Assembly (NCBI RefSeq): GCF_020386615.1
Contig: NZ_CP077769.1
Location: forward strand, 5,877,501 to 5,941,500
Length of the DNA: 64,000 nt
From: Chitinophaga pendula
GTDB lineage: Bacteria; Bacteroidota; Bacteroidia; Chitinophagales; Chitinophagaceae
Direction: 5' to 3'
Program-made: the position numbers and the translations under genes
Shown: one piece after another, positions 54,179-63,189 of the stretch
How positions within the stretch are numbered: position 1 is the first letter of the stretch
Layout of the letters: each line of letters opens with the position of its first letter
The notes under the pieces: generated by a model
Seen by the model: the letters and a program-made list of their open reading frames with translations, nothing else
What the model was told of the DNA's origin: nothing
The model's database searches: none

Positions 54179-55072
54179 ATGAACACAAAAAAAAGCGTAC
54201 TGATCGCAGCCAGTGCCCTGGCCCTGACTTTCGCCGCCTGTCAGAAAGAAGCCATCAGCCCCGACGCTGCTGCCCTCACCGGTCAGAACAACAAATCCCA
54301 AACCGAAAGAGTAGTAAGCCCCTATGTAACACGTGTACTGGAATACAAACCAGCACCTGGCCAGTTTATCAACGCTACCTATGGCTCCCAGTCCGATGCC
54401 CAGAACGTTATCGGCGTATATGACCCCGCCAACTGGCAAAAGATCGTAACCCTCGGCGCATACGGCGGATACATCATCTTCGGATTCGATCACAGCATCA
54501 CCAACCAGGCCAACAAAACAGATTTTATCATCTACGGCAACGCATTCGAATCCAATGGCAACTACTTCAGCGAACCCGGCGTAGTATGGGTCTCCAGAGA
54601 TGTCAACGCCAACGGCCTCGCAGACGATCCCTGGTACCAGATCAAAGGCTCCTACTACAACAACACCGCTACTAAACACAACTATGTAGTAACCTACACA
54701 CTGCCCTCCCCACAAAACGCAGATGTACCCTGGACCAGCAACACCGGCGATAACGGCCTCGTATTGCGCAACTCCTGGCATACACAGGCTTCTTACTACC
54801 CCCTCTGGCTGGGCGTAAACTCCTACGCACTGGGTGGTACCCGCCTCCCCGACAACTACGCCGGCGGACCTACCATCACAGGATATGCGGACTCCACCCC
54901 CGATGGCGATAAAATCGATATCTCCTGGGCCGTTAACGCCAGCGGTAACCCCGTGAGCCTCGCCAGCATCGACTTCGTGAAAGTGCAAAGCGGCATCCAG
55001 AAAATGAATGGCACCCTCGGCGAAGTATCCACAGAAGTAGCCGGCGCCGCCGACCTCTCCCTGCTTCCCTGA
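54179..55072 (+). CDS. Surface lipoprotein of the B12 locus
   Basis: 297 residues. Lipobox LTFAAC (Cys at about residue 21). The rest is beta-rich, with VVWVSRDVNANGLADDPWY, a possible Asp-rich calcium-binding stretch, and GYADSTPDGDKIDISWA. Proteins of this kind recur beside B12 receptors and beta-propellers in Bacteroidota and may bind corrinoids at the surface. I cannot name a catalytic function. The gene ends in a terminator hairpin. It probably has its own promoter at 54018-54025. Confidence 0.75.
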   Translation: MNTKKSVLIAASALALTFAACQKEAISPDAAALTGQNNKSQTERVVSPYVTRVLEYKPAPGQFINATYGSQSDAQNVIGVYDPANWQKIVTLGAYGGYIIFGFDHSITNQANKTDFIIYGNAFESNGNYFSEPGVVWVSRDVNANGLADDPWYQIKGSYYNNTATKHNYVVTYTLPSPQNADVPWTSNTGDNGLVLRNSWHTQASYYPLWLGVNSYALGGTRLPDNYAGGPTITGYADSTPDGDKIDISWAVNASGNPVSLASIDFVKVQSGIQKMNGTLGEVSTEVAGAADLSLLP

Positions 55073-55108
55073 TTTTAACTATCTTTAAGCGATTTTAATA
55101 CTCAGGTG

Positions 55109-55136
55109 ACTATCCCCGGCATCAACCGGGGATAGT
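55109..55136 (+). terminator. Terminator after the surface lipoprotein gene
   Basis: ACTATCCCCGG / CCGGGGATAGT, 11 bp with a 6-base loop, 36 bases past the stop. Confidence 0.75.
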
Positions 55137-55154
55137 TATTATAAACAACAACAT

Positions 55155-56090
55155 ATGATAGCCTCCTCTTTCCTGCCGGCAGCTACACAAATGATCTACG
55201 ATATGGGCCTGCAACACCTCCTGCAGGGCGTTACCTTCGAATGCCCTCAGATCGCAGCAGAACAGCCCAAAATCGTCCGCTGTGTACTGGAAGGACATAA
55301 CTACTCCAGCCAGGAAATAGATCGCATTTTCTCCGCCTCCAAAGCCCAGGGGAAAAGCCTCTACTATGTAGATGAACCCTTGCTCGAAAACATCGCCCCC
55401 GACATCATCTTCACACAAGATGTCTGCGAAGTATGCCAGATCGATACCCACTGCACCCAACAAGCCATCTATAAACTGCCCAAACAACCACAACTCGTCG
55501 CCCTCAGCCCTAACAACCTGCAGGACGTATTCACCTGCGCCATCACCATCGCACAGGCCCTCGGTCACGAAGAAGCAGCCTATACATACCTCGCCGCCCT
55601 CCAGCAACGCCTCGATAAAATAGTAGATACCCTCCGCGCCAATAAAGCACCGCTACGCAGCGTCATGCTCCTCGAATGGATCGCACCCATCTACAACTGC
55701 GGACACTGGATACCCTATCAGATCGCCTACGCAGGCGGCGTAGACATGCTCTCCAACCCCGCAGGCGACTCCATCGTCACCAGCTGGGACAAGATCGTCC
55801 GGTACAACCCGGAAGTCCTCGTCATCGCCCCCTGCGGCTTCAACGTCGACAGATCCCTCCAGGAACTCGAACTACTTTCCAATAAACCCGAATGGCACCA
55901 ACTACAGGCCGTAAAAAACAACGCCGTATTCGTCGCCGACTACGACCTGTTCACACAACCCAGCGCCGCCACCCTCGTCGATGGCTCAGAACTACTGGCC
56001 GGCCTTTTCCATCCGGAAATATTTACCGTACCTTCACACTTGCAACAGAAATATAAAGCCCTGTATGCACAACAAGTAGCAACGCATTAA
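55155..56090 (+). CDS. BtuF-like cobalamin-binding protein without a signal peptide
   Basis: 311 residues of the periplasmic-binding-protein class III type (BtuF/FhuD). It begins MIASSFLPAATQMIYDMGL, the mature-domain start of BtuF, and continues LQHLLQGVTFECPQ, PDIIFTQDVCEVC, VLEGHNYS and NPEVLVIAPCGFN. No signal peptide precedes it, and there is no in-frame upstream start. Thus it is either cytoplasmic, as in some cobinamide-linked homologues, or exported differently. It is the first gene of a run that continues with cobU, cobT, cobS and cobC. Confidence 0.8.
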   Translation: MIASSFLPAATQMIYDMGLQHLLQGVTFECPQIAAEQPKIVRCVLEGHNYSSQEIDRIFSASKAQGKSLYYVDEPLLENIAPDIIFTQDVCEVCQIDTHCTQQAIYKLPKQPQLVALSPNNLQDVFTCAITIAQALGHEEAAYTYLAALQQRLDKIVDTLRANKAPLRSVMLLEWIAPIYNCGHWIPYQIAYAGGVDMLSNPAGDSIVTSWDKIVRYNPEVLVIAPCGFNVDRSLQELELLSNKPEWHQLQAVKNNAVFVADYDLFTQPSAATLVDGSELLAGLFHPEIFTVPSHLQQKYKALYAQQVATH

Positions 56091-56119
56091 CTGATAACTA
56101 TTTATAAAAAGATATAGCA

Positions 56120-56473
56120 ATGAAATTATCCGGGATCAAACGCTACCTGGCCATCACAGCAATCATTACCACCGCTTTCCTCGCTTGTAAAAGCAATAAC
56201 AACACCGTTCCCACATACCCCTTTCCTAAAATGAAAGACTCAGGTATCAAAGACGGAAAAGATACCATCAACGTAGGCCAAACATTACAGCTGTACCCTA
56301 AACTGGAAAGCACAGCCGGCATGACCTACATGTGGATCGTCAACAGCCGCAAAGCCAGCGTAGACTCCGCCTATAATTTCACACCGCCATCCGCCGGCAA
56401 CTACAGAGTGACCTATAAAGCATTCAATACAGCCGGCGAACTGGCATACGACTACCAGATCAACGTTAAATAA
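56120..56473 (+). CDS. Small PKD-like lipoprotein
   Basis: 117 residues. Lipobox TAFLAC (Cys about residue 23), then one PKD/Ig-like beta domain: DTINVGQTLQLYPKLES, TYMWIVNSRKASVDS, FTPPSAGNYRVTYKAFNTAG. Likely surface-exposed; role unknown but within the B12 gene run, 29 bases after the BtuF-like gene and 16 before cobU. Confidence 0.75.
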   Translation: MKLSGIKRYLAITAIITTAFLACKSNNNTVPTYPFPKMKDSGIKDGKDTINVGQTLQLYPKLESTAGMTYMWIVNSRKASVDSAYNFTPPSAGNYRVTYKAFNTAGELAYDYQINVK

Positions 56474-56489
56474 TAACGCCGACCGAATC

Positions 56490-57011
56490 ATGATCTATCT
56501 CATCACCGGCGGAGCACGCTCCGGAAAAAGCAGGTACGCACAGGAACTCGCACTCCGCCTGTCCCCGGAACCCGTATACGTCGCCACCGCCAAAGTCTGG
56601 GACCAGGACTTCGGCGAAAGAGTACAACGCCATAAAAACGACCGCGGTCCAGAATGGACCACTTTCGAAGAACAACTGCAGGTCAGCACCCTCCCCATCG
56701 AAGGCCGAACCGTCGTAATAGACTGCGTTACCCTCTGGCTCACCAACTTCTTCATGCAATACAGCTACGAAGTATCCCCCTCCCTCGAAGCCATCAAACA
56801 GGAAGTACGCAAACTCGCCGAAATGAAAGGCAACTTCATCATCGTCACCAACGAAATAGGAATGGGCGTACACGCAGAAACAGCCATCGGACGTAAATTC
56901 ACCGACCTCCAGGGCTGGGCCAACCAATACATCGCCCATCTCGCTCAAGAAGTAACTTTAATGGTATCCGGCCTCGCCGTATCCGTCAAAGCCGCTACCG
57001 CCGCATCATAA
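56490..57011 (+). CDS. cobU: Adenosylcobinamide kinase / adenosylcobinamide-phosphate guanylyltransferase
   Basis: 173 residues. It opens with the P-loop GGARSGKSRYAQE (about residues 7-19) and has the family's VTLWLTNFFM and VTNEIGMGVHAETAIGRKF, ending in ADP/GTP-site residues. CobU phosphorylates adenosylcobinamide and adds GMP to give adenosylcobinamide-GDP, the substrate for CobS. It is the first of four consecutive nucleotide-loop assembly genes. Confidence 0.95.
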   Translation: MIYLITGGARSGKSRYAQELALRLSPEPVYVATAKVWDQDFGERVQRHKNDRGPEWTTFEEQLQVSTLPIEGRTVVIDCVTLWLTNFFMQYSYEVSPSLEAIKQEVRKLAEMKGNFIIVTNEIGMGVHAETAIGRKFTDLQGWANQYIAHLAQEVTLMVSGLAVSVKAATAAS

Positions 57012-57028
57012 TATTATTCCATCATAAC

Positions 57029-57084
57029 GCATACCAGGCTATATGGGCCCCGTCATATCCCAATCATGCCTGGTGTGCTTTTTT
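57029..57084 (+). terminator. Terminator-like hairpin between cobU and cobT
   Basis: GCATACCAGGC (57029-57039) pairs with GCCTGGTGTGC (57068-57078) with one G-T pair, followed by six T. It would separate cobU from cobT or act as an attenuator inside the run. Confidence 0.6.
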
Positions 57085-57095
57085 AATGACAGGCC

Positions 57096-58136
57096 ATGAA
57101 TATTCCAGCGATCCCCTCCATATCCCGTCAACTGCTATCATCCATACAGGACAAGATCGATCAGAAGACAAAACCTCAGGGCTCCCTCGGAAAACTCGAA
57201 CAGACAGCCCTCCAGATTGCCCTCATCCAGCAAACCACCCTCCCGGAACTAAAACACCCGGCCATCGTGGTATTCGCCGCCGATCATGGCATCGCCGCCG
57301 ATGGACAGGTCAACCCCTTCCCTCAGGCTGTCACCACCCAAATGGTATACAACTTCCTCAACGGCGGCGCCGCCATCAACGTATTCTGCCGTCAGCAACA
57401 ACTCAACCTCCAAATCGTCGACGCCGGCGTCAACCACTCCTTTACACAACATCCCTTGCTCATCGATAAAAAGATAGCCATGGGCACCCGCAACTACCTC
57501 CATGAACCTGCCATGAGCAGAGATCAATGCCTGCTGGCCATACAAGCAGGCGCAGACGTAGTTCAGCAACTACACCAGGAAGGCTGCAATATCATCGGCT
57601 TCGGCGAAATGGGAATAGGCAACACCTCCGCCGCTTCCCTCCTCATGTGCTGCTATACCGGCATCCCCCTCGCCAACTGCATCGGCGCCGGCACCGGTAG
57701 CAACGCCCAACAATTGGTGCAAAAAAAAGCCATCCTCCAACAAGCCCTCAACAAACAGGGCATACCCACCGATCCCCTCCAGGTACTGGCCACCTTCGGC
57801 GGATTCGAAATCGCCATGATAAGCGGTGCCATACTCAAAGCCGCATCCCTTAATATGATCGTCGTAATAGATGGATTCATCGTCACCACCGCCCTGCTGG
57901 CCGCCGTCAAACTGCAACCAGCCTCCCGCGACTACTGCCTCTTCGCACATACCTCCAATGAAAAAGGACACGAACAATTATTACATTACCTGGAAGCACA
58001 ACCACTACTGCAACTCGACATGCGACTAGGCGAAGGCACCGGCGCCGCCATCGCCATGCCACTGATACAAAACGCCGTCGCATTCCTCCGCGAAATGGCC
58101 AGCTTCAGCGATGCTGGCGTCGCCGGTAAACACTAA
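57096..58136 (+). CDS. cobT: Nicotinate-nucleotide--dimethylbenzimidazole phosphoribosyltransferase
   Basis: 346 residues, the usual CobT length. Signature stretches: TKPQGSLGKLEQTALQIA, VVFAADHGIAADGQV, GEMGIGNTSAASLL, CIGAGTGSN and RLGEGTGAAIAMPLI with the catalytic Glu. It makes alpha-ribazole phosphate from a lower-ligand base and nicotinate mononucleotide. It sits between cobU and cobS. Confidence 0.96.
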   Translation: MNIPAIPSISRQLLSSIQDKIDQKTKPQGSLGKLEQTALQIALIQQTTLPELKHPAIVVFAADHGIAADGQVNPFPQAVTTQMVYNFLNGGAAINVFCRQQQLNLQIVDAGVNHSFTQHPLLIDKKIAMGTRNYLHEPAMSRDQCLLAIQAGADVVQQLHQEGCNIIGFGEMGIGNTSAASLLMCCYTGIPLANCIGAGTGSNAQQLVQKKAILQQALNKQGIPTDPLQVLATFGGFEIAMISGAILKAASLNMIVVIDGFIVTTALLAAVKLQPASRDYCLFAHTSNEKGHEQLLHYLEAQPLLQLDMRLGEGTGAAIAMPLIQNAVAFLREMASFSDAGVAGKH

Positions 58137-58155
58137 TACACTCGACACACACAAC

Positions 58156-58932
58156 ATGAAAGAACAATACCAGCTATTCTGGACCGCCGTCATGTTCTAT
58201 ACCCGCATACCCGTACCCGCCGGTATAGACCATGCAGCCGACCGACTCAACAAAGCCACCTGCTATCTCCCCCTTATCGGCTGGATAGTAGGTGGCGCCA
58301 TGGCCGCCATAACTTACGGCCTCCATTTCATACTTCCCATACCCGTCGTCCTGCTACTCACACTCGCCAGCGGCATATGGATCACCGGCGCCTTCCACGA
58401 AGATGGATTCGCAGATATGTGCGATGGATTCGGCGGCGGCTGGACCAAAGCCAAAATACTGGATATCATGAAAGATAGCCGTATAGGTACCTATGGCATG
58501 GCAGGACTCACCATCCTGCTGCTACTCAAATTCTATTGCCTGCAATCACTACCCCTGCCCACAGCCATCGCCGCCTTACTGATCGCACACCCACTCAGCA
58601 GACTACTGGCAGTAACCGTCATCTATAGCCTCCCCTACGTCAGGGAAAATGAAGACAGCAAAGCCAAACCCGTCTCCAAAGGCATCACCACGCCCGCCCT
58701 CCTGGTCGCAGCCGCATTGGGACTACTCCCACTCCTGGCATGGATCAGCTGGCAACACCAATACTGGCTACTCATCACCATCCCCGCCATCTGGATCGCC
58801 CGCACCTACCTCGTCCGACTCATGCGTAAATGGATCGGCGGCTACACCGGCGACTGCCTCGGCGCCACACAACAGGTTGCAGAAACAGTTATATATTTGT
58901 GCTTTTGTATCATACAATGGAAATTTACCTGA
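58156..58932 (+). CDS. cobS: Adenosylcobinamide-GDP ribazoletransferase
   Basis: 258 residues from the ATG at 58156 (MKEQYQLFWTAVMFYTRIP); the longer frame adds 15 residues overlapping cobT. Membrane enzyme with conserved GAFHEDGFADMCDGFGGG and KDSRIGTYGMAG, and later GYTGDCLGATQQVAE. It joins adenosylcobinamide-GDP to alpha-ribazole (phosphate) to make cobalamin (phosphate). The gene is overlapped by cobC at its end. Confidence 0.94.
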   Translation: MKEQYQLFWTAVMFYTRIPVPAGIDHAADRLNKATCYLPLIGWIVGGAMAAITYGLHFILPIPVVLLLTLASGIWITGAFHEDGFADMCDGFGGGWTKAKILDIMKDSRIGTYGMAGLTILLLLKFYCLQSLPLPTAIAALLIAHPLSRLLAVTVIYSLPYVRENEDSKAKPVSKGITTPALLVAAALGLLPLLAWISWQHQYWLLITIPAIWIARTYLVRLMRKWIGGYTGDCLGATQQVAETVIYLCFCIIQWKFT

Positions 58933-59477
58933 TCCGTCACACCACACCAGCAATATCCCGGGGTACCTGCTATGGCTTCGCCGATCTCGATGTCGCCCCT
59001 TCCTTCCAGGAAGAAGCAGCACGCATCAGCACCATCCTGCCAGATACCCGCAGCTTTGATATCTATACCAGCCCCCTACAACGTTGCGCACGCCTCGCCA
59101 CACACCTATTCGGCGAAACAGTCACCCGCGACGCTCGCCTCAAAGAACTCAACTTCGGAGACTGGGAAATGAAAACATGGGATTCACTGGGAGAAAATGC
59201 CCTCCAGGCCTGGATGGATAACTACGTATACGCACGCGTACCTGGTGGCGAAAGCTACCACGACCTATACCTGCGCAGCATCGAATGCTTCAACGAAATA
59301 GTAGGAAAAAACAGCGATGCCATCATAGTAGCACACAGCGGCGTAATACGCGCCATACTGGCGTATGCCACCAACACCCCGCTGGATAAGTCTTTCGACA
59401 TCAGGGTGGAATACGGCCGCACCGCACACCTGAAAATAAAGGAAGGAAAAACAGAAGTAGTAAGTATCAACAATTAG
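58917..59477 (+). CDS. cobC: Alpha-ribazole phosphatase (histidine phosphatase family)
   Basis: 186 residues from the ATG at 58917 (MEIYLIRHTTPAISRGTCYG), overlapping cobS by 16 bases; this ATG gives the canonical phosphatase start. Catalytic motif LIRHT (His8), Glu in LKELNFGDWE and second His in IVAHSG. It dephosphorylates alpha-ribazole phosphate or cobalamin phosphate. Its stop overlaps the convergent DUF5690 gene by four bases. Confidence 0.88.
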   Translation: MEIYLIRHTTPAISRGTCYGFADLDVAPSFQEEAARISTILPDTRSFDIYTSPLQRCARLATHLFGETVTRDARLKELNFGDWEMKTWDSLGENALQAWMDNYVYARVPGGESYHDLYLRSIECFNEIVGKNSDAIIVAHSGVIRAILAYATNTPLDKSFDIRVEYGRTAHLKIKEGKTEVVSINN

Positions 59478-60814
59478 TTCGTGATCATACGCAGATCCGA
59501 TGGCGCCGTACCACCGGCTACATCCCCGGGCAATACACGCCCGTGCTGACTCTTACGCCGGAAATACCAGGCTGATATACACATCATCAATATACCCGTC
59601 GCCATCGCCCCGATCACCAGGTCGCCGAAAAACTGACTCCAGGAAATCTTCATCCCGCTGAAATTCCGGAACAACAAGACCCCCACACTGCCCAGGTAAC
59701 CAAAAGAATCAGCCACATAAATGATAAAACCCACATTGCTCACATACTTGAACACCGCGATCAGCCGCTCGAAAAAGATACAGTTAAAAGGAATATACCC
59801 CATATAAAGGCCCAACCCCGTCAACATCATCCACCAAACAGGATCGATCTGCTGCCGCTGGAACAACATCGTACTACCTCCCGCTATCAAAAATCCCACG
59901 ATCACCAGCAAATGATTCAACATAAATGCCTTGTAGTTATTCTTTACAAATACCAGCAAACTCATGATCGCCAATATAGCGAGCGAAATAGGGATCTCCG
60001 TCTGCGTAAACACCGCCGGCTGCTGCCCCATCCCCAAGTCCGTCCAGATATCCGCCGCAAAATTATCCCGTATGTCCCGCAACACCGTCAACAACACATA
60101 AGTAGCCACCAGCAAGATCAATCCGGGTAAAAACTGCTGCACAAAACGCCGCCGCTGCTCCTTGTTCATCGGCGCACGTTTAGTTCGCATACGCTCATCC
60201 TCCACACTGGGCGGCGGTATCTGCTCCAGTAACAATACAAACAGTACAATCGGTAAGGAAAATAGTAAGCCTGTCACAAAAGGCATCCAATACTCCGTCA
60301 CATGCCAGTCCACCATCACCGTCTTACCGGCAGACTTCACAAATCCCGAAGAAAATATAAAACTGATAGACAACACCGCCCCCATAAACTCCGTACTACG
60401 CCTGCCCTCCAGATAACTAAACACCAACCCCCAGATCATCCCCAACGGAAACCCATTCACAAACAGGAATACAATATTGTAAGGCGCCGGTACGATCGCA
60501 AATAATAACAATGACAACCACGCAATAGCTACCAGCAACAAAATACTCTGCGCACGCCGGTTCCCCTTCATCTCCGCAATAAACCGTATGCCGTAAAACT
60601 TACTCGCCGCATACCCCACCGTCTGCGCAATCACCAACCATATCTTATAGTCAATACCCAAAAAGGTTACCCCTTCAAATATGCCCGTTGTAAACGGCTT
60701 CCTGAAAGCATACATACACGAATAAGTGCCAAACGACACCAACGCCGCATAAATAGAGAAAGTAAGGTAGTGGGCCCGCTCCAATCTTTTACGTAACCAG
60801 GGGATTTGTAACAT
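59474..60814 (-). CDS. DUF5690-family MFS-like transporter
   Basis: 446 residues with twelve hydrophobic segments. Conserved stretches include YSCMYAFRKPFTTGIFEG, GFPLGMIWGLVFSYLEGRR and GYIPFNCIFFERLIAVFKY. These fit the DUF5690 family, distantly MFS. No substrate is established. It follows a PhnZ-like oxygenase gene on the same strand, which points to organophosphonate uptake, an inference from context. Confidence 0.85.
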   Translation of the reverse strand: MLQIPWLRKRLERAHYLTFSIYAALVSFGTYSCMYAFRKPFTTGIFEGVTFLGIDYKIWLVIAQTVGYAASKFYGIRFIAEMKGNRRAQSILLLVAIAWLSLLLFAIVPAPYNIVFLFVNGFPLGMIWGLVFSYLEGRRSTEFMGAVLSISFIFSSGFVKSAGKTVMVDWHVTEYWMPFVTGLLFSLPIVLFVLLLEQIPPPSVEDERMRTKRAPMNKEQRRRFVQQFLPGLILLVATYVLLTVLRDIRDNFAADIWTDLGMGQQPAVFTQTEIPISLAILAIMSLLVFVKNNYKAFMLNHLLVIVGFLIAGGSTMLFQRQQIDPVWWMMLTGLGLYMGYIPFNCIFFERLIAVFKYVSNVGFIIYVADSFGYLGSVGVLLFRNFSGMKISWSQFFGDLVIGAMATGILMMCISAWYFRRKSQHGRVLPGDVAGGTAPSDLRMITN

Positions 60815-60915
60815 AGTTCACTGTTAATCTACCAAAAGTGAGATTCTAATATGAACCGAATGTTAACAAATACTGAACTTAAAGTTAATTATATCATACA
60901 AAGTATAGTATTACC

Positions 60916-61485
60916 TTACTTTTGAGTCAGCACCCGAATCGCCATCTCCTTATACCTCGCCAGGTCCGGCACCGGCATATCCGTCTCTTTCGCCTGATCA
61001 TCCCACTCCCGCAATAATACCATGTCCGTATACAAAGGATGAGACTCGAATACCTGCGCCTCCTCCTCCGTCATAGGCCCGCCCTGCATCGCCAGCGTCT
61101 CCCGGCTGGCCACAGACAGCTGCTCATAATACGATGGGAATTTATACGTGAGATAACGCTTCGCTTCCACATGCGACCCTACCAGCTGCGCCAGCGTAGA
61201 AGGAAACCCCTTTTCCTCCAGGTAAGCGGCTCCCAGCCCCTCATGATCCACCACACCATACCCATGCATAGAGGCCGCATCATTCGCCGCACATAAATGC
61301 CCGATATCGTGGAAAAAAGCAGCCAGGACCACCTCATCCCGGCAACCTGCCAGCTCCGCCAGCTGCGCAGCCTGACTCATATGCTCCAACTGGGATACCG
61401 GCTCCCCGATATAATCCTCCGCACCGTGTAATTCATATAACCGGAAAATCTCCGTAGTAACCGCTAATGCTTGCTGATAATCCAT
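60916..61485 (-). CDS. HD-domain mixed-valent di-iron oxygenase, PhnZ-like
   Basis: 189 residues. The order of motifs follows PhnZ: the Tyr-Glu loop GAEDYIGEPVSQLEH, the HD pair FFHDIGH, His in VDHEGLGAAYL, His in SHVEAKRYL and Asp in REWDDQAKETD. PhnZ cleaves 2-amino-1-hydroxyethylphosphonate to glycine and phosphate. The 2-oxoglutarate dioxygenase PhnY that supplies its substrate is not in the window, so the true substrate may be another hydroxyphosphonate. It is placed between the SusD-like gene and the DUF5690 transporter. Confidence 0.85.
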   Translation of the reverse strand: MDYQQALAVTTEIFRLYELHGAEDYIGEPVSQLEHMSQAAQLAELAGCRDEVVLAAFFHDIGHLCAANDAASMHGYGVVDHEGLGAAYLEEKGFPSTLAQLVGSHVEAKRYLTYKFPSYYEQLSVASRETLAMQGGPMTEEEAQVFESHPLYTDMVLLREWDDQAKETDMPVPDLARYKEMAIRVLTQK

Positions 61486-61559
61486 ATCATAAAAATGAAA
61501 GATCCCCCTTCCCGGCTTTATTCGCCCGGAAGGAGGACCCAGTTATACAATCGTATTTT

Positions 61560-63161
61560 TTACTTGATAAGCCACATCACACCATTGATATCATCAATGC
61601 CAGACCCAAACTGCCGCTGCAACGCCGCCTTCCAGTTATCCTCATTAGATGCACGATGGTTATCAGGATACCTGAATCGTACAGGTACCCGCCCGTTATT
61701 ACCAGTTCCAGGCCCCGCACTGAAAGCAGGTACACCCGTCCTGCGCCAGTTCAGATAACCTTCCCAGTCAGAGCCCTGGAAGAAAGCCAGGTATTTCTGC
61801 GTCAGTATCTGCTTAAGACCGTCCGCATTGTCACCTTTATACTTCACCGCCTCCTGGGCATAATAAACACCGTCAAAGTCAAAAGGAATAGTATAAGTAT
61901 CCTTGGCATCCTTACTATCATAAGGGTAGATCTTCCTGATCTGACCCGCACCGCTTACAGGTACGTTATAGAAGGAAAGCGATGCCTTAATACCCTTTTT
62001 ATACCACTGCTCTGCATCACCGGTAGCCCATCTGCGGTTGATGGCTTCCGCAATATTAAAACACAGCTCAGGATAGCCTACAAATACACCGGGCTCCCCC
62101 GCATTGCTGGAATAATAACGGGTACGGCTACGTACAGAATAAGCAGCGTTGTTTACATCAGACATCTTAGACGACATGTCCTCCAAACTCTCGCCGGAAG
62201 CAGCACCTACATAAGCCGTAATATCCGCAGGCGTTTTACCTTGTCTCAGCTGACCAGTCGCAGGCTCCGCAGTAATATAAGCCCGGGGGTCCTTCAAAGA
62301 TACCAGCGTATTCAGATAAGCAGCCGTCATATTATAACGGGTAGCATCATTACCCAGATTACTGGGATTGCTCGGATACTTGTTAATGTTGTTGTAGATA
62401 TACTGGAAGTTGTCCTGCGAACTTTCCATCAATGGATATTTCGCAGGATTGCTCAGGATAGTCTGGAACTGTTGCGCCAGCCTCAGATCCGCATCCGACT
62501 CTTTCTTGCTCAGGGAGATCAGCACACGCAAACGGAAAGTGTTCACCAGCTTCCTCCAGCTTTCCAGCCGGTTAGCATAAGTATAATCGTTACTGAGCGT
62601 CTGCCCGGGAGACGTATTGCTCTTATCTGGATTGTTGATCAGCTGATCCAGGTCATTATTCGCTTCATCCAGCCATTGCAGTATCTGCACAAATATCTTC
62701 CGCTGCTCATCATAAGCCGGACGCAGGTTATCCTGCCCTTTCAACGCCTCCGTCATCGGAAGATCACCCACCAGGCTGCTCATACGGTAGTAACCAAACG
62801 CTTTGAAAAACTTACCAATAGCAGCGTATGGATTCACCTTACCACCACCAAGACGCGTCGCCTCACCCTCCATCTTCACCACATTCTCCAACAAGTAGTA
62901 ATCACCCAGGTTAGCAACCTTGTTATCATAACGCTGATCGCCATAATAGTTATAGTTACAGGCGTCAAACTGGTTCAGTCGCGTCACATCACTCCACGGC
63001 TTGTATAGGTTCACATCAGAAAGTATATTGGCCAGTACCAACCCCGGAGGTACCTGGGAAGGCTTATTCTCGTTTTTCTCGTAGTCAGTAAATTGCTTGT
63101 TACAGCTGCTGAATGCAACACCCAGCAAAGCGGAAAAGGCAACTATTTTTAATGTTCTCAT
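61560..63161 (-). CDS. SusD/RagB-family nutrient-binding lipoprotein
   Basis: 533 residues. Lipobox VAFSSC (Cys at about residue 20), then NKQFTDYEKNENKPSQVPPG, a common SusD-like opening, and helical TPR-type repeats with GKFFKAFGYYRMSSLVGDLP and a C-terminal WEGYLNWRRTG. It captures a ligand for its SusC partner, whose gene ends 28 bases upstream. It is of the SusD-like type that often pairs with peptide or small-molecule transporters. The ligand is unknown; the following genes suggest a phosphonate-containing compound. Confidence 0.92.
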   Translation of the reverse strand: MRTLKIVAFSALLGVAFSSCNKQFTDYEKNENKPSQVPPGLVLANILSDVNLYKPWSDVTRLNQFDACNYNYYGDQRYDNKVANLGDYYLLENVVKMEGEATRLGGGKVNPYAAIGKFFKAFGYYRMSSLVGDLPMTEALKGQDNLRPAYDEQRKIFVQILQWLDEANNDLDQLINNPDKSNTSPGQTLSNDYTYANRLESWRKLVNTFRLRVLISLSKKESDADLRLAQQFQTILSNPAKYPLMESSQDNFQYIYNNINKYPSNPSNLGNDATRYNMTAAYLNTLVSLKDPRAYITAEPATGQLRQGKTPADITAYVGAASGESLEDMSSKMSDVNNAAYSVRSRTRYYSSNAGEPGVFVGYPELCFNIAEAINRRWATGDAEQWYKKGIKASLSFYNVPVSGAGQIRKIYPYDSKDAKDTYTIPFDFDGVYYAQEAVKYKGDNADGLKQILTQKYLAFFQGSDWEGYLNWRRTGVPAFSAGPGTGNNGRVPVRFRYPDNHRASNEDNWKAALQRQFGSGIDDINGVMWLIK

Positions 63162-63189
63162 AATAATGCTTTTTAAATGCGGGTATTTA

